This document shows positions 38,906 to 47,237 of a stretch of 64,000 bases of DNA, one piece after another. Below the pieces are notes generated by a model that saw only the letters and a program-made list of their open reading frames with translations, ran no database searches and had not been told where the DNA came from. Source of the stretch: Muriicola sp. Z0-33 (lineage in GTDB: Bacteria; Bacteroidota; Bacteroidia; Flavobacteriales; Flavobacteriaceae); NCBI RefSeq assembly GCF_026126425.1, contig NZ_JAFMPW010000004.1, positions 62,001-126,000 of the forward strand. The letters run 5' to 3'. Every line of letters begins with the position of its first letter. Positions within the stretch are counted from its first letter, which is position 1. The position numbers and the translations under genes are program-made.

Positions 38906-39685
38906 ATGGAACTACACTCAAAAGTAATAGGAGAAGGGTCCCCTCTTATTATCTTACACGGTTTTCTGGGAATGTCAGACAATTGGAAGACATTGGGCAA
39001 TCAGTATGCTCAAAAAGAATTTGAAGTGCATCTGGTAGATCAGCGCAACCATGGGAAAAGTTTCTGGTCACCCGATTTCAATTACGATGTTCTGGCCGCG
39101 GATATTGCAAAATATATAGATACCCATGAGTTGGATGCCGTTAATATACTGGGACATTCACTAGGGGGTAAAACGGCCATGCAATTTGCCTGTGAATATC
39201 CGCATTTAGTGAAAAAACTCCTGGTAGCAGATATTGCACCCAAATATTACCCCCCGCACCACCATGAAATACTTAGCGCCCTTACGGCACTACCCATAGA
39301 AGACATTAAATCAAGAACAGAGGCAGATACCCTGCTTGCCACTTACCTTTCCGATCCTGGAATACGACAGTTTTTACTTAAAAACCTGTACTGGGTAGAG
39401 CAAGGTAAACTTGGATTTAGATGCAATCTGGAAGTCCTTAAAGACAAGATGGAGGAAATAGGCGAAAATATTGGAAATACAGATAGTTTTAATGGGCCGA
39501 CACTTTTTTTAAGAGGAGACAGATCAGAATATATATCTCCGGACGACCACGCTGTTATTAAAAGGCATTTTCCTGCCGCTGAAATTGGGACAATAGACAA
39601 TGCGGGGCATTGGTTGCATGCAGAGAATCCCAGGCAATTTTTTGAAAAATCATTGGCGTTTTTTACCAATGGGTCTCCTATCTAG
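38906..39685 (+). CDS. Alpha/beta hydrolase, YbfF-like esterase
   Basis: The 259-residue protein is an alpha/beta hydrolase with LHGFLGMSDNWKTLG, VDQRNHGKSFWS, the nucleophile elbow GHSLGGKTAM, an acid near RGDRSEYI and the catalytic His in GHWLHAE. This is close to the YbfF esterase pattern; the natural substrate is unknown. It is in an operon with pdxJ (2-bp spacing). Confidence 0.85.
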   Translation: MELHSKVIGEGSPLIILHGFLGMSDNWKTLGNQYAQKEFEVHLVDQRNHGKSFWSPDFNYDVLAADIAKYIDTHELDAVNILGHSLGGKTAMQFACEYPHLVKKLLVADIAPKYYPPHHHEILSALTALPIEDIKSRTEADTLLATYLSDPGIRQFLLKNLYWVEQGKLGFRCNLEVLKDKMEEIGENIGNTDSFNGPTLFLRGDRSEYISPDDHAVIKRHFPAAEIGTIDNAGHWLHAENPRQFFEKSLAFFTNGSPI

Positions 39686-39774
39686 TTAAAAAATATTTTA
39701 TGTGCCGTGCACTAAAAGGCGAGATTTTAGCTAAATTTATAATTATAGTTCCCTTAATGTAATACCAAAAACCA

Positions 39775-40125
39775 ATGAAATTTATTCTTAGAATACTGCT
39801 TACTGCCCTTGCTGTTTTAATTCTTGCAAATGTGCTTCCCAATGTTACGGTAGAATCTTATATCAGCGCAATAATTGTTGCCCTTGTTTTAAGCCTTTTA
39901 AATTTTATTGTTAAACCCATACTTATTATTTTAACGCTGCCCGTAACCATCATAACATTTGGGCTTTTTCTGCTGATTATTAATGCGATAATAATTCTGC
40001 TGGCCAGCGAACTCATAGGTGGTTTCGAGGTAAATGGTATTTGGTGGGCCTTGCTTTTTAGCCTGTTATTGTCATTTCTTCAATCGATACTTTTTTCCTT
40101 TCTCAAAGAAGACAAGAAGAACTAA
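39775..40125 (+). CDS. Phage-holin-family-like membrane protein (PF04020 type)
   Basis: The 116-residue protein is almost wholly hydrophobic with four membrane segments (about residues 4-22, 28-50, 55-78 and 88-110). The segment VKPILIILTLPVTIITFGLF is typical of the PF04020 family, named for holin-like topology but widespread in chromosomes. The function is unknown. It stands alone between the hydrolase and tig. Confidence 0.8.
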   Translation: MKFILRILLTALAVLILANVLPNVTVESYISAIIVALVLSLLNFIVKPILIILTLPVTIITFGLFLLIINAIIILLASELIGGFEVNGIWWALLFSLLLSFLQSILFSFLKEDKKN

Positions 40126-40189
40126 ACAAGTTATCAAAAGACCTTCGATCAAAAACTTGTCGAACTACATAAATTATAGTACTTTTGCC

Positions 40190-40197
40190 TCCTTATT
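40190..40197 (+). promoter_or_regulatory. -7 promoter element upstream of tig
   Basis: TACTTTTG matches TAnnTTTG exactly. The start site would be about 40203, giving a leader of about 130 bases before tig. The leader contains a loose GGAAC/GTTCC inverted repeat but nothing I recognise as a known RNA element. Confidence 0.5.
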
Positions 40198-40332
40198 TTA
40201 CAGATGGGAAATGCAAATGGTTTAGGCCAAAAAATGAAGTAGGAACATTAGTTAAGCAAATGAAAATAAGTTCCTTAATCGGATAAACTCAAATTCCGGA
40301 GATACCATTTAAGGAGTTTAAAAAAAAGAAGT

Positions 40333-41655
40333 ATGAATATTACCAAGGAGCAAATAGACGAATTAAACGCAGTCGTTAAAGTTGCCATTACCAAAGAAGA
40401 CTACGAGGATAAAGTTTCCAAAATTCTAAAAGATTACAGAAAGCAGGCCAATATTCCTGGGTTCAGAAAGGGTCAGGTACCCATGGGGTTAATTAAAAAG
40501 CAGTACGGGAAAGCCGTACTGGTAGATGAAGTTAATAAACTTCTCCAGGACAACCTTAACAAGTACCTCACAGAAGAAAAGTTAGACGTTCTGGGAAATC
40601 CACTTCCTAAACAACAAGACGATTTTAACTGGGATGCTGAAGAACTGGCATTTGAATTCGAATTGGGACTTGCGCCGGAATTTGAGGTGCCATTAAAAAC
40701 TAAAAAAGCTATAACCAGATACAAGATCATCGCCGACAAAAAAATGATCGAAGAACAGGTAGAGCGTTTTAGAAAGCAGTATGGAAAGTTAATCAACAAA
40801 TCTGAAGTTGGTAAAGACGATGAGTTGAACGGCATTTTTAAAAATGAAGCCGAAGAAATAGAAAACAAGACCATCGTTGAACTGGATAAAATTAAAAGCA
40901 AGAAAGCTCAGGAAGCTTTAAAAGGCAAAAAAGTAGGAGATACCATTAGTCTAAGTACTAAGGGGCTTTTTAAGGAAGACTTCTTACTCTCAAGTGCCTT
41001 AGGTATAGCCAGAGATAAAACCGAGAAATTAAACATCAAAGTAGATTTTACAATCGAAGAAATAAACCAGCGCGAACTTGCAGCACTGGACCAGGAATTT
41101 TTTGATAAACTTTTTGGGAAAGATGTGGTCTCTTCAGAAGCTGAGCTCAAGAATAAAATCAAGGAAGATTCTGAGAAGCAATTTGAGCAACAAGCAGATC
41201 AGAAATTGCTCAATGACGTTACTGAACGCCTGATTGAAAGTGTAAAGTTTGATCTCCCGACAGAATTCCTAAAAAAATGGATTCAAATGACCGGTGAAAA
41301 ACCGCTGACGGAAGAAGAAGCTAACGATGAATACGAGAAGTCCGAAAAAGGATTGCGCTATCAATTGATAGAAGGCAAAATTATGAAGGACAACAACATT
41401 GAGATTCAATTTGATGAGCTTAAAGATTTTGCCAAAAACTTTATTAAAACTCAAATGGCCCAATACGGACAGATGAATCCTGCAGAGGAAGAATTGGAAA
41501 ATATTGCTATGAGGGTTATGAGCAACCAGGATGAAGTAAAGCGATTGTCGGAACAGTTGATGAGCCAAAAATTACTGGATCTTTATAAAGAGAAAGCAAA
41601 TCTCAAAACAAAAGAAGTCACCTACGAAAACTTTGTAAAAGAAGTTTACGGATAA
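40333..41655 (+). CDS. tig: Trigger factor
   Basis: The 440-residue ribosome-associated chaperone has the ribosome-docking loop in the form NIPGFRKGQVPMGLI near residue 38 and the C-terminal helical chaperone arms. The central FKBP-like domain is poorly conserved (KVGDTISLSTKG), as in other Bacteroidota trigger factors. It is followed by clpP and clpX, the usual order. Confidence 0.93.
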   Translation: MNITKEQIDELNAVVKVAITKEDYEDKVSKILKDYRKQANIPGFRKGQVPMGLIKKQYGKAVLVDEVNKLLQDNLNKYLTEEKLDVLGNPLPKQQDDFNWDAEELAFEFELGLAPEFEVPLKTKKAITRYKIIADKKMIEEQVERFRKQYGKLINKSEVGKDDELNGIFKNEAEEIENKTIVELDKIKSKKAQEALKGKKVGDTISLSTKGLFKEDFLLSSALGIARDKTEKLNIKVDFTIEEINQRELAALDQEFFDKLFGKDVVSSEAELKNKIKEDSEKQFEQQADQKLLNDVTERLIESVKFDLPTEFLKKWIQMTGEKPLTEEEANDEYEKSEKGLRYQLIEGKIMKDNNIEIQFDELKDFAKNFIKTQMAQYGQMNPAEEELENIAMRVMSNQDEVKRLSEQLMSQKLLDLYKEKANLKTKEVTYENFVKEVYG

Positions 41656-41783
41656 GGCATTAAAGAAAAACAAAACCAGACATTGCAAGAAGATGTTGTC
41701 TTGGCATGCAAGGCTACATTTATAAATGCAGATTTTGAAAATACCAAAAATGGATTTTGAAATTATAGTCTCACTAAATTAAG

Positions 41784-41791
41784 TATCTTTA
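41784..41791 (+). promoter_or_regulatory. Possible -7 element just before the terminator hairpin
   Basis: TATCTTTA is one base off TAnnTTTG and ends one base before the hairpin at 41793. If used, the transcript would begin inside or at the hairpin, so it may instead be chance. Confidence 0.3.
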
Positions 41792-41792
41792 C

Positions 41793-41827
41793 GGTGCCGA
41801 AAGCGTTCATTTCGGCACCTTTTTTTT
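41793..41827 (+). terminator. Strong intrinsic terminator between tig and clpP
   Basis: A perfect 10-bp stem, GGTGCCGAAA and TTTCGGCACC, has a seven-base loop and is followed by eight T. It lies 137 bases after tig and 25 bases before the clpP ATG, so it ends the tig transcript or attenuates clpP. Confidence 0.92.
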
Positions 41828-41852
41828 GACTAAAAATACAGTACTCAACCCT

Positions 41853-42533
41853 ATGGATTACGGAAAAGAATTCAAAAATTTTGCAACAAAGGACCAAGGT
41901 ATTAACAGCATGTATTACGATCAGGTGATCAGCAGTATGTACCCGGTTAATATGACTCCTAATATTATTGAAGAGCGTCAACTGAACGCTATTGCCATGG
42001 ATGTTTTTTCCAGGCTAATGATGGACAGAATCATTTTTCTGGGCACGGGCATTAATGATCAGGTGGCCAATATTGTTCAGGCGCAGTTATTGTTCCTGGC
42101 CAGCGCAGATTCATCAAAAGACATACAGATTTATATCAACTCCCCTGGTGGCAGTGTTTACGCTGGTTTGGGAATTTATGACACCATGCAGTTTATAAAA
42201 CCTGACGTGGCTACTATTTGCACGGGGATGGCTGCTTCTATGGCTGCTGTACTCCTTTGTGCCGGGGAAGCTGGGAAGCGAAGCGGTTTAACTCATAGCC
42301 GGGTAATGATTCACCAGCCAATGTCTGGGGCTCAGGGGCAGGCGAGTGATATTGAAATTGCCGCAAAAGAGGTGATAAAAATTAAAGAGGAATTATATCA
42401 AATTATTTCCAAACATTCCGGTCAAAAATACGACAAGGTATATGACGATAGTGACCGGGATTATTGGATGAAAGCAGACGAAGCCTTGAAATATGGCATG
42501 ATTGATGAAATTTTAGAAAGGGATAAAGATTAA
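41853..42533 (+). CDS. clpP: ATP-dependent Clp protease, proteolytic subunit
   Basis: The 226-residue serine protease has the substrate-loop INSPGGSVYAGLGIYD, the catalytic Ser in GMAASMAAVLL, the His in RVMIHQPMSGAQGQASD and the Asp in DRDYWM. The ATG at 41853 is used; a TTG further up lies inside the terminator T-run. An N-terminal stretch of about 30 residues precedes the conserved PNIIEE region. It pairs with ClpX encoded next. Confidence 0.96.
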   Translation: MDYGKEFKNFATKDQGINSMYYDQVISSMYPVNMTPNIIEERQLNAIAMDVFSRLMMDRIIFLGTGINDQVANIVQAQLLFLASADSSKDIQIYINSPGGSVYAGLGIYDTMQFIKPDVATICTGMAASMAAVLLCAGEAGKRSGLTHSRVMIHQPMSGAQGQASDIEIAAKEVIKIKEELYQIISKHSGQKYDKVYDDSDRDYWMKADEALKYGMIDEILERDKD

Positions 42534-42627
42534 TTCCGACAAAACCCCATGGCAGACAGTGCTATGGGCGGGATATAAACCAAAACGGGAAAAGATTCGT
42601 TATAGTTAATGTAAGTTTACGCTGATT

Positions 42628-43863
42628 ATGGCTAAGGAAAATTTAGAATGTTCTTTTTGCGGGAGAAAAAAGCCAGAGACCAATCTATTGATTGCAGGTC
42701 TTGATGCGCATATATGCGACAGGTGTATTGAACAGGCACATGGTATTGTAGCTGAAGAATCTCGCCAATCCAAAAACGATGATCTTTCTTCTGAACTCAT
42801 TCTTAAAAAACCCATAGAAATTAAGGGTTTCCTGGATACATTTGTCATTGGGCAGGAACGCACCAAAAAAGTATTGTCCGTAGCGGTCTATAATCATTAC
42901 AAAAGACTGCTTCAACCCACTTCCAAGGAGGACGATATAGAAATTCAAAAAAGCAATATAGTTATGGTTGGGCAAACCGGAACCGGTAAAACCCTGATGG
43001 CAAAAACCATATCCCGTATGCTAAACGTTCCTTTAGCCATTGTGGATGCCACTGTATTAACAGAAGCCGGTTATGTAGGCGAAGATGTAGAAAGCATCCT
43101 GACCCGTTTATTGCAGGCGGCAGATTATAATCTTGAAAAAGCAGAAAGAGGCATTGTTTTTATAGATGAGTTGGATAAAATTGCCCGAAAGAGCGACAAT
43201 CCTTCTATTACCCGTGATGTTTCGGGTGAAGGAGTGCAACAGGGACTACTTAAATTGTTAGAAGGAACTGTGGTGAATGTACCTCCAAAAGGAGGGAGAA
43301 AGCATCCGGATCAGAAGTTTATTGAAGTCAATACAGAAAACATTCTTTTTATTGCAGGAGGGGCCTTTGACGGTATTGAACGTATAATCACCAAGCGGTT
43401 AAATATGCAGGCTATTGGTTATAGTGCCTCCAAAATGGAAGAAAGCCTGGATAATACCAATGTGCTACAATACATTATTCCAAAAGATTTAAAGGAATTT
43501 GGATTAATTCCTGAAATTATTGGGAGACTTCCGGTACTGACGCATATGAATCCTTTGGACAAGAAGACGCTAAGGGCCATCCTTACAGAGCCAAAAAATG
43601 CAATAATTAAACAATATGAGAAACTATTTGCCATGGACGGCATTAGTTTTAAAATTACCGAACAAGCTTTAGATTATATAGTAGACCAAGCAATTGAATA
43701 TAAATTAGGCGCAAGAGGTCTTCGCTCTTTGTGTGAGGCTGTGTTTACAGATGCCATGTTTGAACTACCCAGTAGTGAGGAAAAAGACTTTAAGGTAACC
43801 AAACCTTATGCCGAAAATAAATTGTCTCACGAAAGAGTTAAGAAGTTAAAGGCCGTATCATAG
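42628..43863 (+). CDS. clpX: ATP-dependent Clp protease, ATP-binding subunit ClpX
   Basis: The 411-residue unfoldase has the N-terminal four-Cys zinc finger ([25 protein letters not shown]), Walker [13 protein letters not shown], Walker [12 protein letters not shown] and the IGF-type and RKH pore-loop regions (GGRKHPDQ). It feeds substrates to ClpP. Its stop codon overlaps the end of a convergent hydrolase gene by 6 bp. Confidence 0.97.
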   Translation: MAKENLECSFCGRKKPETNLLIAGLDAHICDRCIEQAHGIVAEESRQSKNDDLSSELILKKPIEIKGFLDTFVIGQERTKKVLSVAVYNHYKRLLQPTSKEDDIEIQKSNIVMVGQTGTGKTLMAKTISRMLNVPLAIVDATVLTEAGYVGEDVESILTRLLQAADYNLEKAERGIVFIDELDKIARKSDNPSITRDVSGEGVQQGLLKLLEGTVVNVPPKGGRKHPDQKFIEVNTENILFIAGGAFDGIERIITKRLNMQAIGYSASKMEESLDNTNVLQYIIPKDLKEFGLIPEIIGRLPVLTHMNPLDKKTLRAILTEPKNAIIKQYEKLFAMDGISFKITEQALDYIVDQAIEYKLGARGLRSLCEAVFTDAMFELPSSEEKDFKVTKPYAENKLSHERVKKLKAVS

Positions 43864-44406
43864 GCCTGCGTATTGCTTTTTGAGCATACTTTCCAGAATA
43901 TTCAGAGATACTTTCCCGATAATTTTCTCGTCAGTGTACAAATCGCGACCAAACTTAGGTACTACTTCTACAGGAACATTCATATGATCTGCCCATGCTT
44001 TTGATGGTCTGTCAAACTGATTTTCACCATAGAGTAAGGTAACGGGTACTTCGGGCCTTTCGGTCTCCAAATGTACATTCAAAGGTGAAACCGCATACAA
44101 AGACTTCATTGGAAGTCCTTTCAAAGCAGCTTTCCATGCTATCAACCCGCCACAGCAAAAACTTAAATAATGACTGGGAACTGTTTCTTTCATTAGCAAT
44201 TGTCTAATTGCTGTATCCATACCACCTTCCTGAAGTGCTTTGGTTACTTCTTCCGGTGTATAGTCTACTACATCTATATCTGCCAGTTGATGGCTGTCAT
44301 AATAAACGATGTCAAAATATTGTTGTAAATAACCGAGGTAAGAGGTAATCCACATGCCTTTTTTAGCACCCCAAATATCTGATAAAACCACTAAACGATC
44401 TGCCAT
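43858..44406 (-). CDS. Small alpha/beta hydrolase-like protein
   Basis: The 182-residue protein looks like a reduced alpha/beta hydrolase: [15 protein letters not shown], a possible nucleophile elbow at [13 protein letters not shown] (with Cys in place of Ser), and [11 protein letters not shown] near residue 125. No closing catalytic His is obvious. The exact family is not recognised. An earlier ATG would add eight residues. It converges on clpX with a 6-bp overlap. Confidence 0.7.
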   Translation of the reverse strand: MADRLVVLSDIWGAKKGMWITSYLGYLQQYFDIVYYDSHQLADIDVVDYTPEEVTKALQEGGMDTAIRQLLMKETVPSHYLSFCCGGLIAWKAALKGLPMKSLYAVSPLNVHLETERPEVPVTLLYGENQFDRPSKAWADHMNVPVEVVPKFGRDLYTDEKIIGKVSLNILESMLKKQYAGL

Positions 44407-44834
44407 TGTTGTAATATTTGTATTAGTCAAGGTTAAGTTCTATGGCTCAATTTGAGCATTAAACCCCTAAAACCGGCATTTATTTGTTTATCTGAACCAA
44501 ATCTTCGATGTAGTCCAGAATTCTTACAATTTTATAAGCTCATGATAGCACTACGCATATTTCATGCCACTATGGGCTAAACTCATCTATTTTCTGAATA
44601 ACCAATTTGCCTGGCCGACAGATTTACTCCACTAACATTTATCTTATATATATATGTCTAATAATGGAGGAAGGTTTTCATTAGTTAGGATGAAGTACTC
44701 TAACTGAGCAGATCTTGCTATGAGCCGTTAAGGTATTAGAAGTGATGTGCCCGATAGATGCTGTTATCCGCATAAAGGATTAATGGGAGGGATATTTCAA
44801 GATGAATAGCCTAATAGGGTATGATGAATAAACT
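44407..44834. other. Intergenic region of about 430 bp with no recognised feature
   Basis: Neither strand holds a convincing reading frame, RNA gene or repeat. It is AT-rich with a short run of alternating TA near 44646-44654. It should contain the promoter for the leftward hydrolase gene and the end of the GH3 gene; I could not place a confident terminator. Confidence 0.6.
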
Positions 44835-46349
44835 TTATTTGTTCATTTCCAAAAGCTCATCTACATATTCTCTTTCATTGGAGAGTCGTGGAATCTTATG
44901 CTGCCCTCCCAATTTATCTTTAGATTTTAACCAATCGTAAAACAGGTTTTCCCTGGCAATATGCACTTTCGGCATCCTGAGGGTCATGTTATTGTAGCGC
45001 TTGGCTTCATAATCAGAATTCAGGGATTTTAAGGCATTATCCAAAAATTCTGTAAAGTACTCGATCTCATCAGGCGCTCTTCTGAATTCGATAATCCATT
45101 CATGTGCCCCCTTTTCCTTTCCAGACATATACACCGGAGCCACGGTATAGTCTTTTATTTCCGCCCCGGTTTTAGCACAAATATTCTTAAGGGCTTCCTC
45201 TGCATTTTCAATGATCAGTTCTTCCCCAAAAACATTAATATGATGTTTGGTCCTTCCGGTAACCTTTATCCTGTAAGGAGCAGTAGATGTAAACCGAACA
45301 GTATCTCCTATCTTATATCGCCAGAGACCTGCATTGGTAGAAATGATAATGGCGTAGTTCTTCCCTATTTCTACCTCCCATAAGGGTATTGTTTTCTGCC
45401 TTGAAGTGCCGTAAACCTCCATAGGGATAAATTCATAAAAAATTCCGTAATCTAACATCAGCAGCAAATCGTCTGCATTGTTTCTGTCCTGAATAGCAAA
45501 AAATCCTTCTGAGGCGTTGTATATCTCATAGTATTTAAAACTCTTATGAGGCAGCAAATTTGCGTATTGGTCCAGGTAGGGATTAAAGCTGACCCCTCCA
45601 TGGAAGTAAACCTCCAGGTTTTCCCATATCTCAAACAAATGCTGCTTGCCGGTTTGCTCCAGCACATTATTCAACAGTACCAGCATCCAGGAAGGTACCC
45701 CTGCTAAACTGGTCACATTCTCCTGAATGCTTTCCTGGATTATGGCATCCATTTTGGTCTCCCACTCGCTCATCAGGGACACCCTATTGCTGGGCGTACT
45801 ACTCAATTCTGCCCAAAATGGCATATTGTCTATTAATATTGCGGAGAGATCTCCAAAGAAACTTCCATTATCTTCATAAAGCTCTTTGCTGCCTCCCAGT
45901 CGAAGACTTTTACCTGTGAATAATTGAGAATTTTCGTTGTTGTTCAGATACAAACACAGCAAATCCTTTCCAGACTTATAATGGCAATCTTCTAACGCCT
46001 CATTGCTGACAGGGATAAATTTGCTTTTAGCATTGGTTGTACCGCTACTCTTTGCAAACCATTTTATAGCAGTAGGCCAAAAAATATTCTGTTCCCCTCT
46101 TCTTGTACGTTCTATCAGTGGCTCTGCCTCTTCATAAGACATAATGGGCACCCGGCTGGCGAAAGTTTCGTAGTTGCTAATAGAACTAAACTCATGTTTT
46201 CTGCCTATTTCCGTATCCTCAGCAATTTCAAGAAGTTGATGCATCACTTCTTGTTGTACTTCACCGGGGTATTTTAAAAAAAGTTCTATCTGGTGATAGC
46301 GCTTTTTTAGCAACCAGGAAGCTATTGAATTGAATAAAGGTATGGGCAT
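44835..46349 (-). CDS. GH3 auxin-responsive-promoter family protein
   Basis: The 504-residue protein resembles GH3 acyl-acid-amido synthetases of the adenylate-forming superfamily. It has WFAKSSGTTNAKSKFIPVS, an ATP-binding loop, ASEGFFAIQDR, LWRYKIGDTVRF and RTKHHINVFGEELI. Plant GH3 enzymes join amino acids to hormones; bacterial homologues have no assigned substrate. It starts divergently from the DUF2797 gene. Confidence 0.9.
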   Translation of the reverse strand: MPIPLFNSIASWLLKKRYHQIELFLKYPGEVQQEVMHQLLEIAEDTEIGRKHEFSSISNYETFASRVPIMSYEEAEPLIERTRRGEQNIFWPTAIKWFAKSSGTTNAKSKFIPVSNEALEDCHYKSGKDLLCLYLNNNENSQLFTGKSLRLGGSKELYEDNGSFFGDLSAILIDNMPFWAELSSTPSNRVSLMSEWETKMDAIIQESIQENVTSLAGVPSWMLVLLNNVLEQTGKQHLFEIWENLEVYFHGGVSFNPYLDQYANLLPHKSFKYYEIYNASEGFFAIQDRNNADDLLLMLDYGIFYEFIPMEVYGTSRQKTIPLWEVEIGKNYAIIISTNAGLWRYKIGDTVRFTSTAPYRIKVTGRTKHHINVFGEELIIENAEEALKNICAKTGAEIKDYTVAPVYMSGKEKGAHEWIIEFRRAPDEIEYFTEFLDNALKSLNSDYEAKRYNNMTLRMPKVHIARENLFYDWLKSKDKLGGQHKIPRLSNEREYVDELLEMNK

Positions 46350-46427
46350 TTTTCGGTATCTTTATTTGCCTAAATTTACTTTTTAAAGATAGTATTTTCA
46401 AATCGAATTTAATTATATCGCACTTCC

Positions 46428-47222
46428 ATGCTATACGAAGGAGTTTTACGTAAGATGAGAACGGAAATGGGGCAACCCATTCAATATTATATGGTATTTG
46501 ATACCGATTTTTTAAATGTCAATCAGTTGCTAGACAAGGAATTGCAAATTGAGTTCATCAAATACCAATGCCTTAACTGTGGAGAGGATCTACCAATATT
46601 CCGTCAGGGTTTTTGCAGGCGATGTTTTTATGAAACTCCTGCTGCTGGCGATTGGATAATGAGACCAGAGTTAAGTACTGCCCATCTCGACAAGGAAGAC
46701 AGAGATCTTGAATATGAGAAAAAGGTACAGTTGCAACCGCATATTGTTTATCTGGCAAATTCCAGTAATGTTAAAGTAGGCGTAACCAGGAAGACTCAGG
46801 TGCCTACCAGGTGGATAGACCAGGGAGCTCACGAAGCCATTGAAATTGTGGAAGTACCTAATCGATATCTCGCTGGGGTAACTGAAATAGCCCTGAAAGA
46901 GCATGTGAATGATAAGACCAACTGGCGTAAAATGCTGACAAATTCTTTGGAGGATGTGGATTTGGTAGCATGGCGATCTAAACTAAAGCCATATATCCCC
47001 GCAGAAGCACAAGACTACTTTATTGAAAATCAAGGGGAAACTCATTTAGAGTTTCCTGTAATCCGGTATCCGGATAAAGTTAAAAGCCTCAATCTAAATA
47101 AAACTCCTAATTATCAAGGTGTTCTAAAGGGAATAAAAGGGCAATATCTGCTCTTTGAAGACAATACTGTGTTTAATGTGCGCGGCAATGAAGGGTATTA
47201 TGTTGCCCTTGGCGTTAAATGA
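46428..47222 (+). CDS. DUF2797 domain protein
   Basis: The 264-residue protein has a four-Cys zinc-binding pattern (YQCLNCGEDLPIFRQGFCRRCFYE, residues about 45-67) and a region with a GIY-YIG/T5orf172-like look (VYLANSSNVKVGVTRKTQ, PTRWIDQGA). This combination matches the DUF2797 family, whose function is unknown. It overlaps nothing and ends 15 bp before the convergent AsmA-like gene. Confidence 0.85.
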   Translation: MLYEGVLRKMRTEMGQPIQYYMVFDTDFLNVNQLLDKELQIEFIKYQCLNCGEDLPIFRQGFCRRCFYETPAAGDWIMRPELSTAHLDKEDRDLEYEKKVQLQPHIVYLANSSNVKVGVTRKTQVPTRWIDQGAHEAIEIVEVPNRYLAGVTEIALKEHVNDKTNWRKMLTNSLEDVDLVAWRSKLKPYIPAEAQDYFIENQGETHLEFPVIRYPDKVKSLNLNKTPNYQGVLKGIKGQYLLFEDNTVFNVRGNEGYYVALGVK

Positions 47223-47237
47223 TAAAGAAGAATTTAG

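Noticed and set aside
41826-41852. TTG start for ClpP nine codons upstream
   Set aside because: It lies within the T-run of the terminator and the added residues are not conserved.
44407-44834. A decayed gene in the 430-bp gap
   Set aside because: No reading frame or protein-like pattern was found on either strand, only scattered short frames.
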